Origin: DATAXP01 sp036272935
GTDB taxonomy: Bacteria > Planctomycetota > Planctomycetia > Pirellulales > PNKZ01
DNA length: 52,333 nucleotides
Assembly: GCA_036272935.1 (NCBI GenBank)
Contig: DATAXP010000052.1
Span: 1 to 52,333 of the forward strand
Direction of reading: 5' to 3'
Part shown: piece by piece, positions 24,616 through 32,800 of the stretch
How positions within the stretch are numbered: position 1 is the stretch's first letter
Layout: the number at the start of each line of letters is the position of its first letter
Program-made: the position numbers and the translations under genes
The notes under the pieces: model-generated
Database searches by the model: none
Seen by the model: only the letters and a program-made list of their open reading frames with translations
Told to the model about the DNA's origin: nothing

Positions 24616-25498
24616 ACGCTCCACATCTCGCGCCGGGCAAGCGCGCCAGGCGACCCGCACCCTGATGGCGATATTGGCCGTGGCCGGTGTGTTGGCCCTG
24701 GCGCCGGAAGCGCTGCGCAGCAGGTTGCAGACTTCGATCCGCGAGTGGGTTGCCGCGGTGCCGTGGCCGGACGCGTCACCCGTCGCGCCCGAGTCGTCAA
24801 TTGCCGAGGCCGAGGCGAAGCTGCGCCGCCGCAATGAGGAACTCGAACTTGCCCTGGCGGCGGCCGAGCATGAATCGTCGGCCGAGGCGTCGTTGTTAGC
24901 GCCTCGGTTGGTGCAGGCACGCGTCGTAGGGCGTCTGGCCCGGCGGTATCTCGACCCGGCCGACTTGTTAGGCGTCGGCAGCAACGACCAGATCGGCCCA
25001 GAAAGCCTGGTGATGCAAAGCGACGCGCCGCAGCTTGTCGATCGTGGCAGCGACCGCGGCGCTTCCGAGGACCAACTGTTGCTCGTCGGTCGCCACGTGT
25101 GGGGGAAGATCGTCGAAGTCGGTCCGCGCACCGCGCTAGCCCGGCCGATCACCGATCGCCGCTATCGTGGTGTGGTGCAGTTGGCCCGGCTCGAGCAGGG
25201 GGCCCTGCGCCGTGGACCGCGCGGCCTGCTCGAAGGCTCGAGCGACGGCACCTGCCGCATCCGCCTTGTCGAAACCGTGCATGCCGTGGCGGTCGACGAT
25301 TGGGTGCTTGCCGAAGGGGCCGAAGGCTTGACCGATCTGCCGCTCGTCTATGGGCGCGTGACCCGGGCGGAACACGTGGCTGGCGCGCCCCACTGGGAAA
25401 TCGGCGTCGCCCCTGCCGCGGACCAAGAAGCGACGCGGCTGAGCATTCTGATCGGCGAAGCGCGACGGGAGGAGACCGGATGGGCTTCGTTGCAATAA
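24602..25498 (+). CDS. mreC: Rod shape-determining protein MreC
   Basis: MreC links MreB to the periplasmic cell-wall enzymes. The 298-residue protein has one N-terminal membrane helix (TLMAILAVAGVLALAPEAL), a coiled coil at about residues 65-95 (AEAEAKLRRRNEELELALAA) and a beta-barrel region with MreC-like spacing (PQLVDRGSDRGASEDQLLLV, GKIVEVGPRTALARPITDR). Sequence conservation is modest, but the position between mreB and an mreD-like gene is decisive. It overlaps both neighbours (14 and 19 bases), indicating translational coupling. An alternative ATG at 24608 would remove two residues. Confidence 0.88.
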   Translation: MTMRKRSTSRAGQARQATRTLMAILAVAGVLALAPEALRSRLQTSIREWVAAVPWPDASPVAPESSIAEAEAKLRRRNEELELALAAAEHESSAEASLLAPRLVQARVVGRLARRYLDPADLLGVGSNDQIGPESLVMQSDAPQLVDRGSDRGASEDQLLLVGRHVWGKIVEVGPRTALARPITDRRYRGVVQLARLEQGALRRGPRGLLEGSSDGTCRIRLVETVHAVAVDDWVLAEGAEGLTDLPLVYGRVTRAEHVAGAPHWEIGVAPAADQEATRLSILIGEARREETGWASLQ

Positions 25499-25764
25499 CC
25501 GCGCTTGCCTGCTGCGCCGCGGTACTCGAGATTCGCGCGCCGCAGTTCGCGCTCTCGGTCGATCTGGTGACCGTTGGCGCGTTGGTGTGGGCATGGCTTC
25601 GGCCCGCCCCCGCTACGATCGTACGCGCTGCAGCCGTCGGGCTCGTCGGTGACCTGGCCAGCGAGTCGCGACTTGGCATCGGCATGACCGCGGCGGCCAT
25701 CGCGGCATGGGCAATTGTGAGTGTGCGCGGCCGCTGGTTCGGCGCCCGGGTCGATGGGATATAA
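25480..25764 (+). CDS. mreD: Short MreD-like membrane protein
   Basis: A 94-residue hydrophobic protein starting at ATG 25480, six bases after GGGAGGAG. It has three or four membrane segments (GFVAITALACCAAVLEI, LVTVGALVWAWLRP, AAAVGLVGDLASESRLGIGM, AAAIAAWAIVSV). The VGLVGDLASESRLGIG segment resembles the V-GLLVDL-SG-PLG block of MreD. Typical MreD is 150-180 residues, so this version is reduced. It overlaps mreC by 19 bases and precedes PBP2 by six bases, exactly the mreD slot. Identity rests on position plus that one motif. Confidence 0.72.
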   Translation: MGFVAITALACCAAVLEIRAPQFALSVDLVTVGALVWAWLRPAPATIVRAAAVGLVGDLASESRLGIGMTAAAIAAWAIVSVRGRWFGARVDGI

Positions 25765-25770
25765 GCCCAT

Positions 25771-27873
25771 ATGTCGCATTCCCGATCGACGATCGATTGG
25801 CGCAGCGTCGTGCCACCCGGCGACGACGGCAACGCGACCCCCAACAACGCGCGGTTGCGGCATCTGCTGGCGGCGAGCGTCGCCATCCTGCTCACCGTGT
25901 TGGCTCGCATTGTGAGTTTGGAACTGACTGCTGGCGCCCAGCAGCGGAGCGAAGCGGCGCGACCGATCACGCGCGACATGCGCCTGGCGGCGCCGCGCGG
26001 AAGGATTCTCGCCGCCGATGGCACCGTGCTTGCGCGCGATGAGCCGCAGCAGGTCCTGTCGGTGCAGTATCGTTGGCTCGAACAGCCGGCCAACGCCCGC
26101 TGGCTGCGCAGCCAGGCCCGTGCTCGCCTCTCGCGTGCCGAGCGGCGCGACTCGTCGCGCATTGATGCAGAGATCGAGCGTATCCGCGCCGACCAGGAAA
26201 CTCTGCATCACCGGTTGGCCGCGCTATGCGGACTGACCGATGTCACATTCGCTGTTCGCGCCGCCGAGGTGCAGCGACGTGTACGTGCGATTGCTGATCG
26301 CGTCAATGCTGGTCGATCTGCCGACGCTGAGAGTTCCGAACCGATCACGGTGCGCGAGGAGTTGGCGTATCACGTGCTGCATCGTGCTTTATCGCTGGAG
26401 GCAATCGCCGAAATCGAAGGGCATCCCGAACGCTACCCCGGCGTGCGCGTCGAACAGAGCATGCGACGGGTTTACGACCGCGGTCCCTTGGCGGCGCACG
26501 TCATGGGTCATTTGGGAGTGATCGATACTACGGAGGTGGGCCATGACGACGCGCCCTACGCCCCAGGCGACCGCATCGGGCGGATGGGGCTCGAACGCCA
26601 ATACGAAGCGGCGCTGCGCGGCAAGCCGGGCGTCGTGCATGACCGCATCGATCGCGCGGGGCGCGTGCTCGATCGTCAATCGGGGCGTGCCGTTCAACCT
26701 GGAGACGACCTGGTGCTCACGCTCGACCCGGCACTCGAGCGCACCGCCGAACAACTGCTCGACGAAACGCTACGTCGCCGCCGACTGGTCGATGCGGACG
26801 ACAGTTCGGCGGGTGGCGCGGCGGCCATCGTTCTCGACGTTCGTACTGGAGCGGTGTACTGCGCCGCCTCGGCGCCTCGGTTCGATCCAAACTTGCTCGG
26901 TTCCCACGCTGCCGACCTGCTCGACAACCCCGCCAAACCCCTGTTCGATCGCGCCACTAAGATGGCCATTCCTCCAGGCTCGGTCTTCAAGCTGGTGACG
27001 GCCGCCGCGCTCTTGGAGCACGAAGGCTTTGATGCCGACGAAGCCTATCTTTGCCGCGGCTACCTGCGCGATCCCGACCACCTGCGGTGCATGCTGTATC
27101 GTCGCCAGGGAATCGGCCACGGCGAGGCGACCTTGGTCGATGCCCTGGCGCAAAGCTGCAACACGTACTTCTTTCATCAGGCTGAACGGCTCGGTGCGCC
27201 GGCGATCTTCGAGTGGTCGCGGCGGTTCGCTCTTGGTGTTCCCACGGGGATCGACTTACCCGACGAGGCGGCGGGACAGGTTGCCGATCCGGTTGGTCGG
27301 TCGGCCGCGGGACAGACACGCTGGTCACTTGCCGACACGCAGGCGCTGGCGATTGGACAGAGCACCTTGGCCGTCACACCGCTGCAGATGGCTCGCGCGA
27401 TGGCGGCGGTGGCCAACGGCGGCCGGCTAGTAACGCCGCGCGTCGTTCGCAGCGTCGGACTGGTTACTGATGCCGACGACGGCACCAGCCCGGCGCCGGC
27501 TAGCTCCGATGCACCGGCGCTTGGCCTCAGCGACCGTAGCCTGGCGGTTCTGCGCGAGGGACTGGAGCGCGTGGTGGCCGATGAGCGCGGCACCGGACAC
27601 CGCACCGTTTTTTTGCCCGAGGTGATGATCGCCGGCAAGACCGGCACTGCCGAAACCGGCACCGGACGAGCCGATCACGCCTGGTTCGTCGGCTACGCGC
27701 CGGCCGACCGACCATGCGTGGCGTTGGCGATCGTTATCGAGCACGGTGGCTCGGGGGCGGAAATCGCCGGTCCGGTTGCCAAGCGGTTGGTGCAGAAGCT
27801 TGCCGACCTCGGCTACTTCACGCCAGGCCGCTCGTTGGCGGTTACGGGAACCTCTGATATCTCGAAGCCTTGA
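25771..27873 (+). CDS. mrdA: Penicillin-binding protein 2 (rod-complex transpeptidase)
   Basis: PBP2 cross-links peptidoglycan during elongation. The 700-residue class B protein has a membrane anchor at about 31-49 (LLAASVAILLTVLARIV), a pedestal domain with the APRGRILAADGTVLARD motif, and a transpeptidase domain with Ser404-x-x-Lys407 (PPGSVFKLVTA), Ser462-Cys-Asn464 (SCN) and Lys623-Thr-Gly625 (AGKTGTAE). All three catalytic motifs are intact. It is the last gene of the mre operon. Its 3' end overlaps the convergent EF-hand gene by 32 bases. A complete rod module argues for a peptidoglycan wall in this organism. Confidence 0.95.
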   Translation: MSHSRSTIDWRSVVPPGDDGNATPNNARLRHLLAASVAILLTVLARIVSLELTAGAQQRSEAARPITRDMRLAAPRGRILAADGTVLARDEPQQVLSVQYRWLEQPANARWLRSQARARLSRAERRDSSRIDAEIERIRADQETLHHRLAALCGLTDVTFAVRAAEVQRRVRAIADRVNAGRSADAESSEPITVREELAYHVLHRALSLEAIAEIEGHPERYPGVRVEQSMRRVYDRGPLAAHVMGHLGVIDTTEVGHDDAPYAPGDRIGRMGLERQYEAALRGKPGVVHDRIDRAGRVLDRQSGRAVQPGDDLVLTLDPALERTAEQLLDETLRRRRLVDADDSSAGGAAAIVLDVRTGAVYCAASAPRFDPNLLGSHAADLLDNPAKPLFDRATKMAIPPGSVFKLVTAAALLEHEGFDADEAYLCRGYLRDPDHLRCMLYRRQGIGHGEATLVDALAQSCNTYFFHQAERLGAPAIFEWSRRFALGVPTGIDLPDEAAGQVADPVGRSAAGQTRWSLADTQALAIGQSTLAVTPLQMARAMAAVANGGRLVTPRVVRSVGLVTDADDGTSPAPASSDAPALGLSDRSLAVLREGLERVVADERGTGHRTVFLPEVMIAGKTGTAETGTGRADHAWFVGYAPADRPCVALAIVIEHGGSGAEIAGPVAKRLVQKLADLGYFTPGRSLAVTGTSDISKP

Positions 27874-28120
27874 ACTCTTCGAGCGTGAGAGCATCGTCGT
27901 TGTTGCTGTCGAGCCGTTTGAACTTTTCCTTGGCCGTGTTGGATTCTTCGCCCATTTGCCGGCCGACGAACTCTTTCACGCTAAGTTTTCGGTTGCGGTC
28001 TTTATCGAGCATCTTGAAGACCTGCTCCGGACCGTACTTCTTGTCGGCAGCGGTGGCCGAATCGAGGCTCGCCGCAAGCATTACGACCACGGCGACCGAA
28101 AAACAGAAAACCTTCCGCAT
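27842..28120 (-). CDS. Secreted EF-hand protein, copy A
   Basis: The 92-residue protein starts at ATG 28120, seven bases after GGAG. It has a signal peptide (MRKVFCFSVAVVVMLAASLD, then SATAAD) and two EF-hand calcium loops: DKDRNRKLSVKEF and DSNNDDALTLEEF. The second has the full D-x-N/D-x-D pattern; the first has Arg at a loop position that is usually Asp/Asn/Gly, so its calcium binding may be weaker. It is the more diverged copy of a tandem pair with 28317-28589. Its 3' end overlaps PBP2. Calcium-binding secreted proteins of this kind are frequent in planctomycetes. Confidence 0.88.
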   Translation of the reverse strand: MRKVFCFSVAVVVMLAASLDSATAADKKYGPEQVFKMLDKDRNRKLSVKEFVGRQMGEESNTAKEKFKRLDSNNDDALTLEEFKASRYQRFP

Positions 28121-28224
28121 CACAAACTCCGACGAAAACTTGGGAACGATACCGCCTACGGCTACGAATCGCCGCGCTTTGGACTATTCTAGTTCCTGGT
28201 GGCGTGTGATCCAGGAATTGTTTG

Positions 28225-28266
28225 ACGAACGAGCCGTAGGGGGTATGGCACGAGTGCTAACGCTCC
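28225..28266 (+). pseudogene. Duplicated remnant of the cysC 5' end
   Basis: The sequence 28160-28266 aligns with the region upstream of and including the start of cysC (28640-28735): TTCTAG, CCTGG, CAGGAATTGTTTGA, then TGGCACGAG and GCTAACGC against GCAACGC. At the position of the cysC start codon the copy has ACG (28225-28227) instead of ATG. The copied coding sequence breaks up after about 40 bases. It marks the edge of a tandem duplication that also produced EF-hand copy A. Confidence 0.7.
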
Positions 28267-28279
28267 GATAACGCCGCTT

Positions 28280-28305
28280 GACCGGGGTCATTAGTGACCC
28301 CGGTC
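28280..28305 (-). terminator. Perfect 11-bp hairpin downstream of EF-hand copy B
   Basis: GACCGGGGTCA at 28280-28290 and its exact complement at 28295-28305 flank a four-base loop. It starts 11 bases past the stop codon of the EF-hand gene at 28317. There is no T-run on the minus strand, so intrinsic termination is uncertain. It may instead stabilise the mRNA end. Confidence 0.5.
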
Positions 28306-28316
28306 GCCCCGGGCGG

Positions 28317-28589
28317 TTACTTCTTCTTCCGGTCCTTGAATTCTTCGAGCGTCAGGTAGCCGTCGCTGTTCTTGTCGAGCTTGGCGAAGGCCGCCTTGGC
28401 CTTGTCGGCCTCGTCGCCGGTCCGCTTGCGGACGAACTCGTCGACGCTCAGCTTGCCGTCGCCGTTGGCATCGAGCTTCTTGAAGACTTCTTCCGGCTCG
28501 GGCTTCGGCTTGTCGGCGGCGGTAGACGAGGCGACACTCAACGCGAACAACATGACCACCGCGGCCCCGAAGCACAGAATCTTGCGCAT
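28317..28589 (-). CDS. Secreted EF-hand protein, copy B
   Basis: The 90-residue protein starts at ATG 28589 with GGGAG six bases upstream. The signal peptide is MRKILCFGAAVVMLFALSVA followed by SSTAAD. Two canonical EF-hands, DANGDGKLSVDEF and DKNSDGYLTLEEF, are separated by a Lys/Ala-rich helix; both loops have complete calcium ligands. The protein ends DRKKK. It is clearly the paralogue of copy A (same signal peptide, same spacing). It is transcribed away from cysC, sharing a divergent spacer of 104 bases. Confidence 0.92.
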   Translation of the reverse strand: MRKILCFGAAVVMLFALSVASSTAADKPKPEPEEVFKKLDANGDGKLSVDEFVRKRTGDEADKAKAAFAKLDKNSDGYLTLEEFKDRKKK

Positions 28590-28693
28590 GGCGAACTCCC
28601 AGGAAATGCTTGGAACGTGACGGACCTGTGGCTACGATGCGCGACCACGCCGGATTATTCTAGTCCTGGGGCGCGTGATTCAGGAATTGTTTG

Positions 28694-29350
28694 ATGAGCG
28701 ATCCTTACGTGGTTTGGCACGAGCACGGTGCAACGCGCCTCCAGCGTGAGCAACTTGCGGGGCATCGCGGCTGCGTGGTGTGGTTCACCGGACTGAGCGG
28801 TAGCGGCAAGAGCACGGTGGCCAACCTGGTCGACCAACAGCTTCTTGAGCGAAAGGTTCGCAGCTTCGTGCTCGACGGCGACAATCTCCGTCACGGACTG
28901 TGTGCCACGCCGCAGATGCTCGAGTCCGGCTATGGCGGCGAGCTTGCCAAGCGATTCGGGCTGGGCTTCTCGGCGCTCGATCGGCAGGAAAATATCCGCC
29001 GCGTGGGAGCGGTCGCACGGTTGTTTGCCGAGGCTGGCGTCATCACACTCACGGCCTTTGTGAGTCCGTATCGGCGCGATCGCGATGCAGTGCGTGCCTC
29101 GCTGCCGGCCGATGATTTCATCGAGGTGTTTGTCGATACGCCGCTGTCGGTGTGCGAACGGCGCGATCCCAAGGGGCTGTACGCGAAGGCACGGGCCGGA
29201 ACGCTCAAGGGGATGACCGGCATCGACGATCCGTACGAGCCGCCGACGGCCGCGGAGTTGGTGCTTGCCGGCGGCGAGAAAAGTGCGCAAGCCTTGGCGA
29301 GCGAGGTGCTCGGTTTCTTGCAAAAGCGCGGCAAGATCCCAGCATGCTAG
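28694..29350 (+). CDS. cysC: Adenylylsulfate (APS) kinase
   Basis: CysC phosphorylates APS to PAPS, the activated sulfate used for sulfation or sulfate assimilation. The 218-residue protein starts at ATG 28694. Walker A is GLSGSGKST (33-41). Other family blocks are LDGDNLRHGL, the FVSPYRRDRDAVRASL segment and the lid region DPKGLYAKARAGTLKGMTGI with DPYEPP. No sulfurylase gene (cysD/cysN) is adjacent. Planctomycetes carry many sulfatases, but a sulfation role for PAPS here would be speculation. Confidence 0.95.
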   Translation: MSDPYVVWHEHGATRLQREQLAGHRGCVVWFTGLSGSGKSTVANLVDQQLLERKVRSFVLDGDNLRHGLCATPQMLESGYGGELAKRFGLGFSALDRQENIRRVGAVARLFAEAGVITLTAFVSPYRRDRDAVRASLPADDFIEVFVDTPLSVCERRDPKGLYAKARAGTLKGMTGIDDPYEPPTAAELVLAGGEKSAQALASEVLGFLQKRGKIPAC

Positions 29351-29492
29351 CGGCACGTGCCGGCAGAACATTTGACAGGGTTCGGTCGCTGGCTCTACAG
29401 TACGTCGCATGGAGCGAGACGGAGCGAGCCCCACCCACCTTTCGCGCAACAGTCTGCCACTCCGGCGCGAGCGACCTAGGAGTCTGTGATTC

Positions 29493-29750
29493 ATGGATCG
29501 AATTTCTCGAAGCCCGGGCGGTGCCACGGTTGCACCGCGCACCGGTGCGGAGCAATTGGCCTCGAACATCGCGCGCTGCGTGCAACTACGCACCGGCCAG
29601 GCGATCCGCGACCTGCGCGTGAAGATCGACACGCAAGGCGTGCGACTGCAAGGACGTTGCCTGTCGTACTACAGCAAGCAACTGGCGCAAGAGGCCGTGA
29701 TGGAACTGGCGCAAGACGTTTCGCTGATGAACGACATCGAAGTGGCGTAG
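29493..29750 (+). CDS. Small BON-domain-like protein
   Basis: An 85-residue protein from ATG 29493, with GGAG eleven bases upstream. The central part IRDLRVKIDTQGVRLQGRCL followed by KQLAQEAVMELAQD has the beta-G-beta-helix pattern of BON domains (phospholipid-associated or structural modules). There is no signal peptide. It stands alone between cysC and the convergent glycosyltransferase gene. The function is unknown. Confidence 0.65.
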   Translation: MDRISRSPGGATVAPRTGAEQLASNIARCVQLRTGQAIRDLRVKIDTQGVRLQGRCLSYYSKQLAQEAVMELAQDVSLMNDIEVA

Positions 29751-29774
29751 TCGCTACTCAGCGGCCAAGGTGTG

Positions 29775-30932
29775 TCACGCGGCGCGCTGTTGACGCCGGG
29801 CGACAATCTCTTCGTAAACGGCCAGAATCTCGCGGCAATTGCGGTCCAATGAGTGCTCCTCGGCCAACCGCCGAGCCGCCACGCCGATCGCCTGTCGCCG
29901 CAATGGATCGACGAGCCGGCGCAGCATGTTGGTCAGCTCGGCGTGGTCGGCGGGATCGTCGAGGATAAAGCCTTCCTGCCCTGGCGTAATCAGCTCGCCC
30001 GCGCCGTTGAAGCGGCTGGTGATGACCGGCAGGCCGCTGGCCAGCGCTTCGAGCACCACCAGGCTGCACGGATCGTAAAACGTCGGCTGCACATACACGT
30101 CGGCCGCAGCATACAGCGGCACGGGATCGTCGATCGAACCCAGCAACGTCACGCGATCGGCAACCCCCAGGCGGCGCAAGATTCGCTGCCAGGGAGCCAG
30201 TCGCTTGCCGCCGGCGATCGCCAGCCGCACCGGCTCGTCCTTTCGCGCAAGTTCCGTCACGGTTCGTAGCAGCGTCGGCACCCCTTTGAGCCGAAAATTG
30301 TGAGCAACGATCAGCAGCAGCAATTCATGATCAGCGATGCCGAACCGCCGCCGAACCGCCACACGGTGCACTGCACGATGCCTCGGCGAGAAGCGTTCCA
30401 GATCGACGCCGTTGTACACAAGACGAATCTGGCGGTCGTCGATCGAGTGGTAGCGCCGCATGTCGCTGGCCACCATCTGTGAAATGGCCAGATAGGCACA
30501 GCGAGGCTGTGCGTATTGGCGATCGACGAGCCGGCGGAACTCGCGATAGCGTGGCAACCAGCGTGCCGCGCGGCGCTTGAGCGGTCGCAACCAGCGCGGC
30601 GCCAAGAGTAAGTTCTGCTCGGCCGAGGCGGTTCGCGATCCGCCATGCGGCTGGAAAACGTCGGCGTACCAGCCGCAGCCGGTGTCGTGTACCACGTCCA
30701 ACGGCAGCGCACGGGCGCGAGCCTCAGCAGCCGCGGCGAATTCGAGTCGCGAACGGCCCGACTCAACATGGTGCGCCACGATGCCACGCCCCAGCTTTTG
30801 CGGGCCAAAACTCTGTGCGAGCACGTGGACTGTGTGTCCCCACGCCGCAAGTCGATTGGTGAACTGCCACGTCCACTGCTCGACACCGCCGCGGCGCGGG
30901 TCGAGGCTTTCGATCACGATACCGATGTTCAT
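29775..30932 (-). CDS. GT-B glycosyltransferase, WaaG/GT4-like
   Basis: A 385-residue cytoplasmic glycosyltransferase. The start ATG 30932 follows GGGAG. The N-terminal domain opens MNIGIVIESLDPRRGGVEQW, as in WaaG-type LPS core glucosyltransferases. The C-terminal donor domain has GVDLERFSP, FRLKGVPTLL and the acidic motif FYDPCSLVVLEALASGLPVI (the E-x7-E region). It is the last gene of the LPS-core cluster, 16 bases after the WaaP-like gene. The sugar donor cannot be told from sequence. Confidence 0.88.
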   Translation of the reverse strand: MNIGIVIESLDPRRGGVEQWTWQFTNRLAAWGHTVHVLAQSFGPQKLGRGIVAHHVESGRSRLEFAAAAEARARALPLDVVHDTGCGWYADVFQPHGGSRTASAEQNLLLAPRWLRPLKRRAARWLPRYREFRRLVDRQYAQPRCAYLAISQMVASDMRRYHSIDDRQIRLVYNGVDLERFSPRHRAVHRVAVRRRFGIADHELLLLIVAHNFRLKGVPTLLRTVTELARKDEPVRLAIAGGKRLAPWQRILRRLGVADRVTLLGSIDDPVPLYAAADVYVQPTFYDPCSLVVLEALASGLPVITSRFNGAGELITPGQEGFILDDPADHAELTNMLRRLVDPLRRQAIGVAARRLAEEHSLDRNCREILAVYEEIVARRQQRAA

Positions 30933-30948
30933 GGTTGCGCTCCCTGAT

Positions 30949-31761
30949 TCATGGATGCGGGCCGAGCCGGCGCTCCATGCGGGCGTGCTTGGCCAGCACG
31001 CGGCGAATGAGCCGCTTGTCGCGTGGCCCCAGTCGCTGCACGCCGAGATACTGCTTGATAAACGCCAGGCGCTCGCTGCGGCCGATGCGCTCGCGCGGCG
31101 CCGAGTACGACAACTGCGCCAGGTCCTTCACGATCCAGCGGCCACGCAGCCAGCGGCGACGCTGGGCGCGCTGCAAGTCGATGAGATGCACCTGGAACTC
31201 GCCCGACGACGACTCACGGATGAAAAAATGGCAACAGTAAAAGTCGCGATGGTTGTAGCCGTGATCGTGAAACCGTCGGGCCAGGGCCGCCACGCGGGCA
31301 AGCAACGTCCGCAGCTCGCCGTGCTGTCGGCGAGCGTCGGAGGGATTTCGTGGAACGAACCGCTGGCGAAGGTAATGATCCAACTGCGTGAAGCCGGCCA
31401 GCTCTTCGGTGAGCACAAACGATTCGAGCTGGCCGTCATTGCCGAGCCGTTGGCCGTAGGCGATCAGGCGCATCGTCGCGATGCGGTCGTGCTCGAGGGC
31501 GCGAATGTTCTCGGCCTCGACACGGCCGTCGCTGCGGCGCATACGAGCCAGCCAGCCGCGCACCCGGTGCTTTTTGAGGAAGGCACCGCGCGGCCGGCCA
31601 TCGGCATGCGACAGGTCGAGTCGCCAATTCTCGCGCGATTCCACTGCCCGCAGCATGCGGCCAGGGGTGTGCTGCATGAAGTCGTCGAAGCTGCCGAGGC
31701 CGGCGCGTGCCAAGGCGACGTCGTCGCCGGGGGCGATCCATAAGACGTCGTCATGCGGCAT
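30949..31761 (-). CDS. Lipopolysaccharide-core kinase, WaaP family
   Basis: WaaP-type kinases phosphorylate heptose in the LPS inner core. The 270-residue protein has a kinase-like layout: GAFLKKHR (ATP-binding Lys), ESFVLTEELAG (hinge), catalytic loop YNHRDFYCCHFFI (HRD) and metal-binding HLIDLQR. All three catalytic sites are present. The chosen start, ATG 31761, has GAGGAG seven bases upstream; an ATG at 31767 is too close to it. The start lies inside the 3' end of the heptosyltransferase gene (11-base overlap), indicating coupling. Confidence 0.88.
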   Translation of the reverse strand: MPHDDVLWIAPGDDVALARAGLGSFDDFMQHTPGRMLRAVESRENWRLDLSHADGRPRGAFLKKHRVRGWLARMRRSDGRVEAENIRALEHDRIATMRLIAYGQRLGNDGQLESFVLTEELAGFTQLDHYLRQRFVPRNPSDARRQHGELRTLLARVAALARRFHDHGYNHRDFYCCHFFIRESSSGEFQVHLIDLQRAQRRRWLRGRWIVKDLAQLSYSAPRERIGRSERLAFIKQYLGVQRLGPRDKRLIRRVLAKHARMERRLGPHP

Positions 31762-32800
31762 GGGCATGCTCCTCGCGGCACAACTCGGCCACGACCGCAC
31801 GGTACACCGCGTCGACCGACAGGTCGCGCATGCAACGATGATGCTTCAGTGGGCACACGCGCTTCTGGCAGGGTTGACAATCGAGCTGTAGTTGCAGGTG
31901 CGTGGCACGCGGATAATGAGTCTCGCTCCACGCGATGTCAGTCGGCCCGAACAGTGTGATCACCGGCACGCTGAGCGCCGCCGCGAAATGACGCGGCCCG
32001 CTGTCGGTCGTCACCAATAACCGGCTACGCGTAATACACGCCTTGGTCAGCCCGATGCTCGGCGTCTCATCGGCCAGGCCCACAACGCGCGAATGGGCTG
32101 CTAACCGCACGATCTCCTGCGCGTGCTGCCGTTCGCTAGGTCCGCAGACCACCAGCACCGAGGCATCCTGCTCGGCGACGATCCGCTGCGCCAGGCGAGC
32201 AAAGTATTCGATCGGCCACATCTTTGCCGGCCCGAATGCACCGCCAGTGTTGAAGGCAACCACTCGGCGACCGTCGACCCCGAGCCGCGAGAAGGCCTGC
32301 TGGGCGAGGCAAACGTCGGCCGAGCTCACGGCCAATTCCATCTGCGGCGACTCGGGCCGGCACCCAAGCGCGTAGGCCAGTTGCAGAAAATAATCGAGCG
32401 CCGGCGTGGGCACACGGAGGCGCCGCGACATCGGCGGCTGTAGCCGCGTGGTGAGCAGCCAGCCGCGACCTTCGCGCGCGTAGCCAATGCGCTCACGGGC
32501 TCCGCTCATCCGCGCGAGGATGCCGGTGCGCCATGAGTTGGTCATTAGCACCGCCGTGTCGATACGCTCGGCGCGCAGTTGCCGCGCCACGCTCCACGCG
32601 CGGCGATAGCGGTTCGTGCTGCGCGGATCGAAGAACACCTGGTCGTCGAGCCACGGTGTGCCGGCCAGCACGTCGGCGACGTAGGGGCGCATGACGCCGA
32701 CGATGCGCACGGCGGGAAACTGCCGACGCAGGGCACGCAGCGTCGGGGTGGCCATCACCACGTCGCCGATCCAGTTGGGTAAAAAGATAGCCAGCTTCAT
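31751..32800 (-). CDS. ADP-heptose:LPS heptosyltransferase (WaaF-like, GT9)
   Basis: It transfers L,D-heptose from ADP-heptose onto the lipid A-Kdo core. The 349-residue protein starts at ATG 32800 with GGAG just upstream (MKLAIFLPNWIGDVVMATPT, the family opening). The donor site region reads VAFNTGGAFGPAKMWPIEYF, and the C-terminal VTTDSGPRHFAAALSVPVIT and LFGPTDIAWSETHYP are classical GT9 blocks. A Cys-rich segment (CQPCQKRVCPLKHHRC) near the end is typical of WaaF. The start overlaps the hldE stop (ATGA). Confidence 0.94.
   Translation of the reverse strand: MKLAIFLPNWIGDVVMATPTLRALRRQFPAVRIVGVMRPYVADVLAGTPWLDDQVFFDPRSTNRYRRAWSVARQLRAERIDTAVLMTNSWRTGILARMSGARERIGYAREGRGWLLTTRLQPPMSRRLRVPTPALDYFLQLAYALGCRPESPQMELAVSSADVCLAQQAFSRLGVDGRRVVAFNTGGAFGPAKMWPIEYFARLAQRIVAEQDASVLVVCGPSERQHAQEIVRLAAHSRVVGLADETPSIGLTKACITRSRLLVTTDSGPRHFAAALSVPVITLFGPTDIAWSETHYPRATHLQLQLDCQPCQKRVCPLKHHRCMRDLSVDAVYRAVVAELCREEHAHAA

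Noticed and set aside
23371..25152. 593-codon minus-strand frame
   Set aside because: Antisense of mreB and mreC, which are unmistakable.
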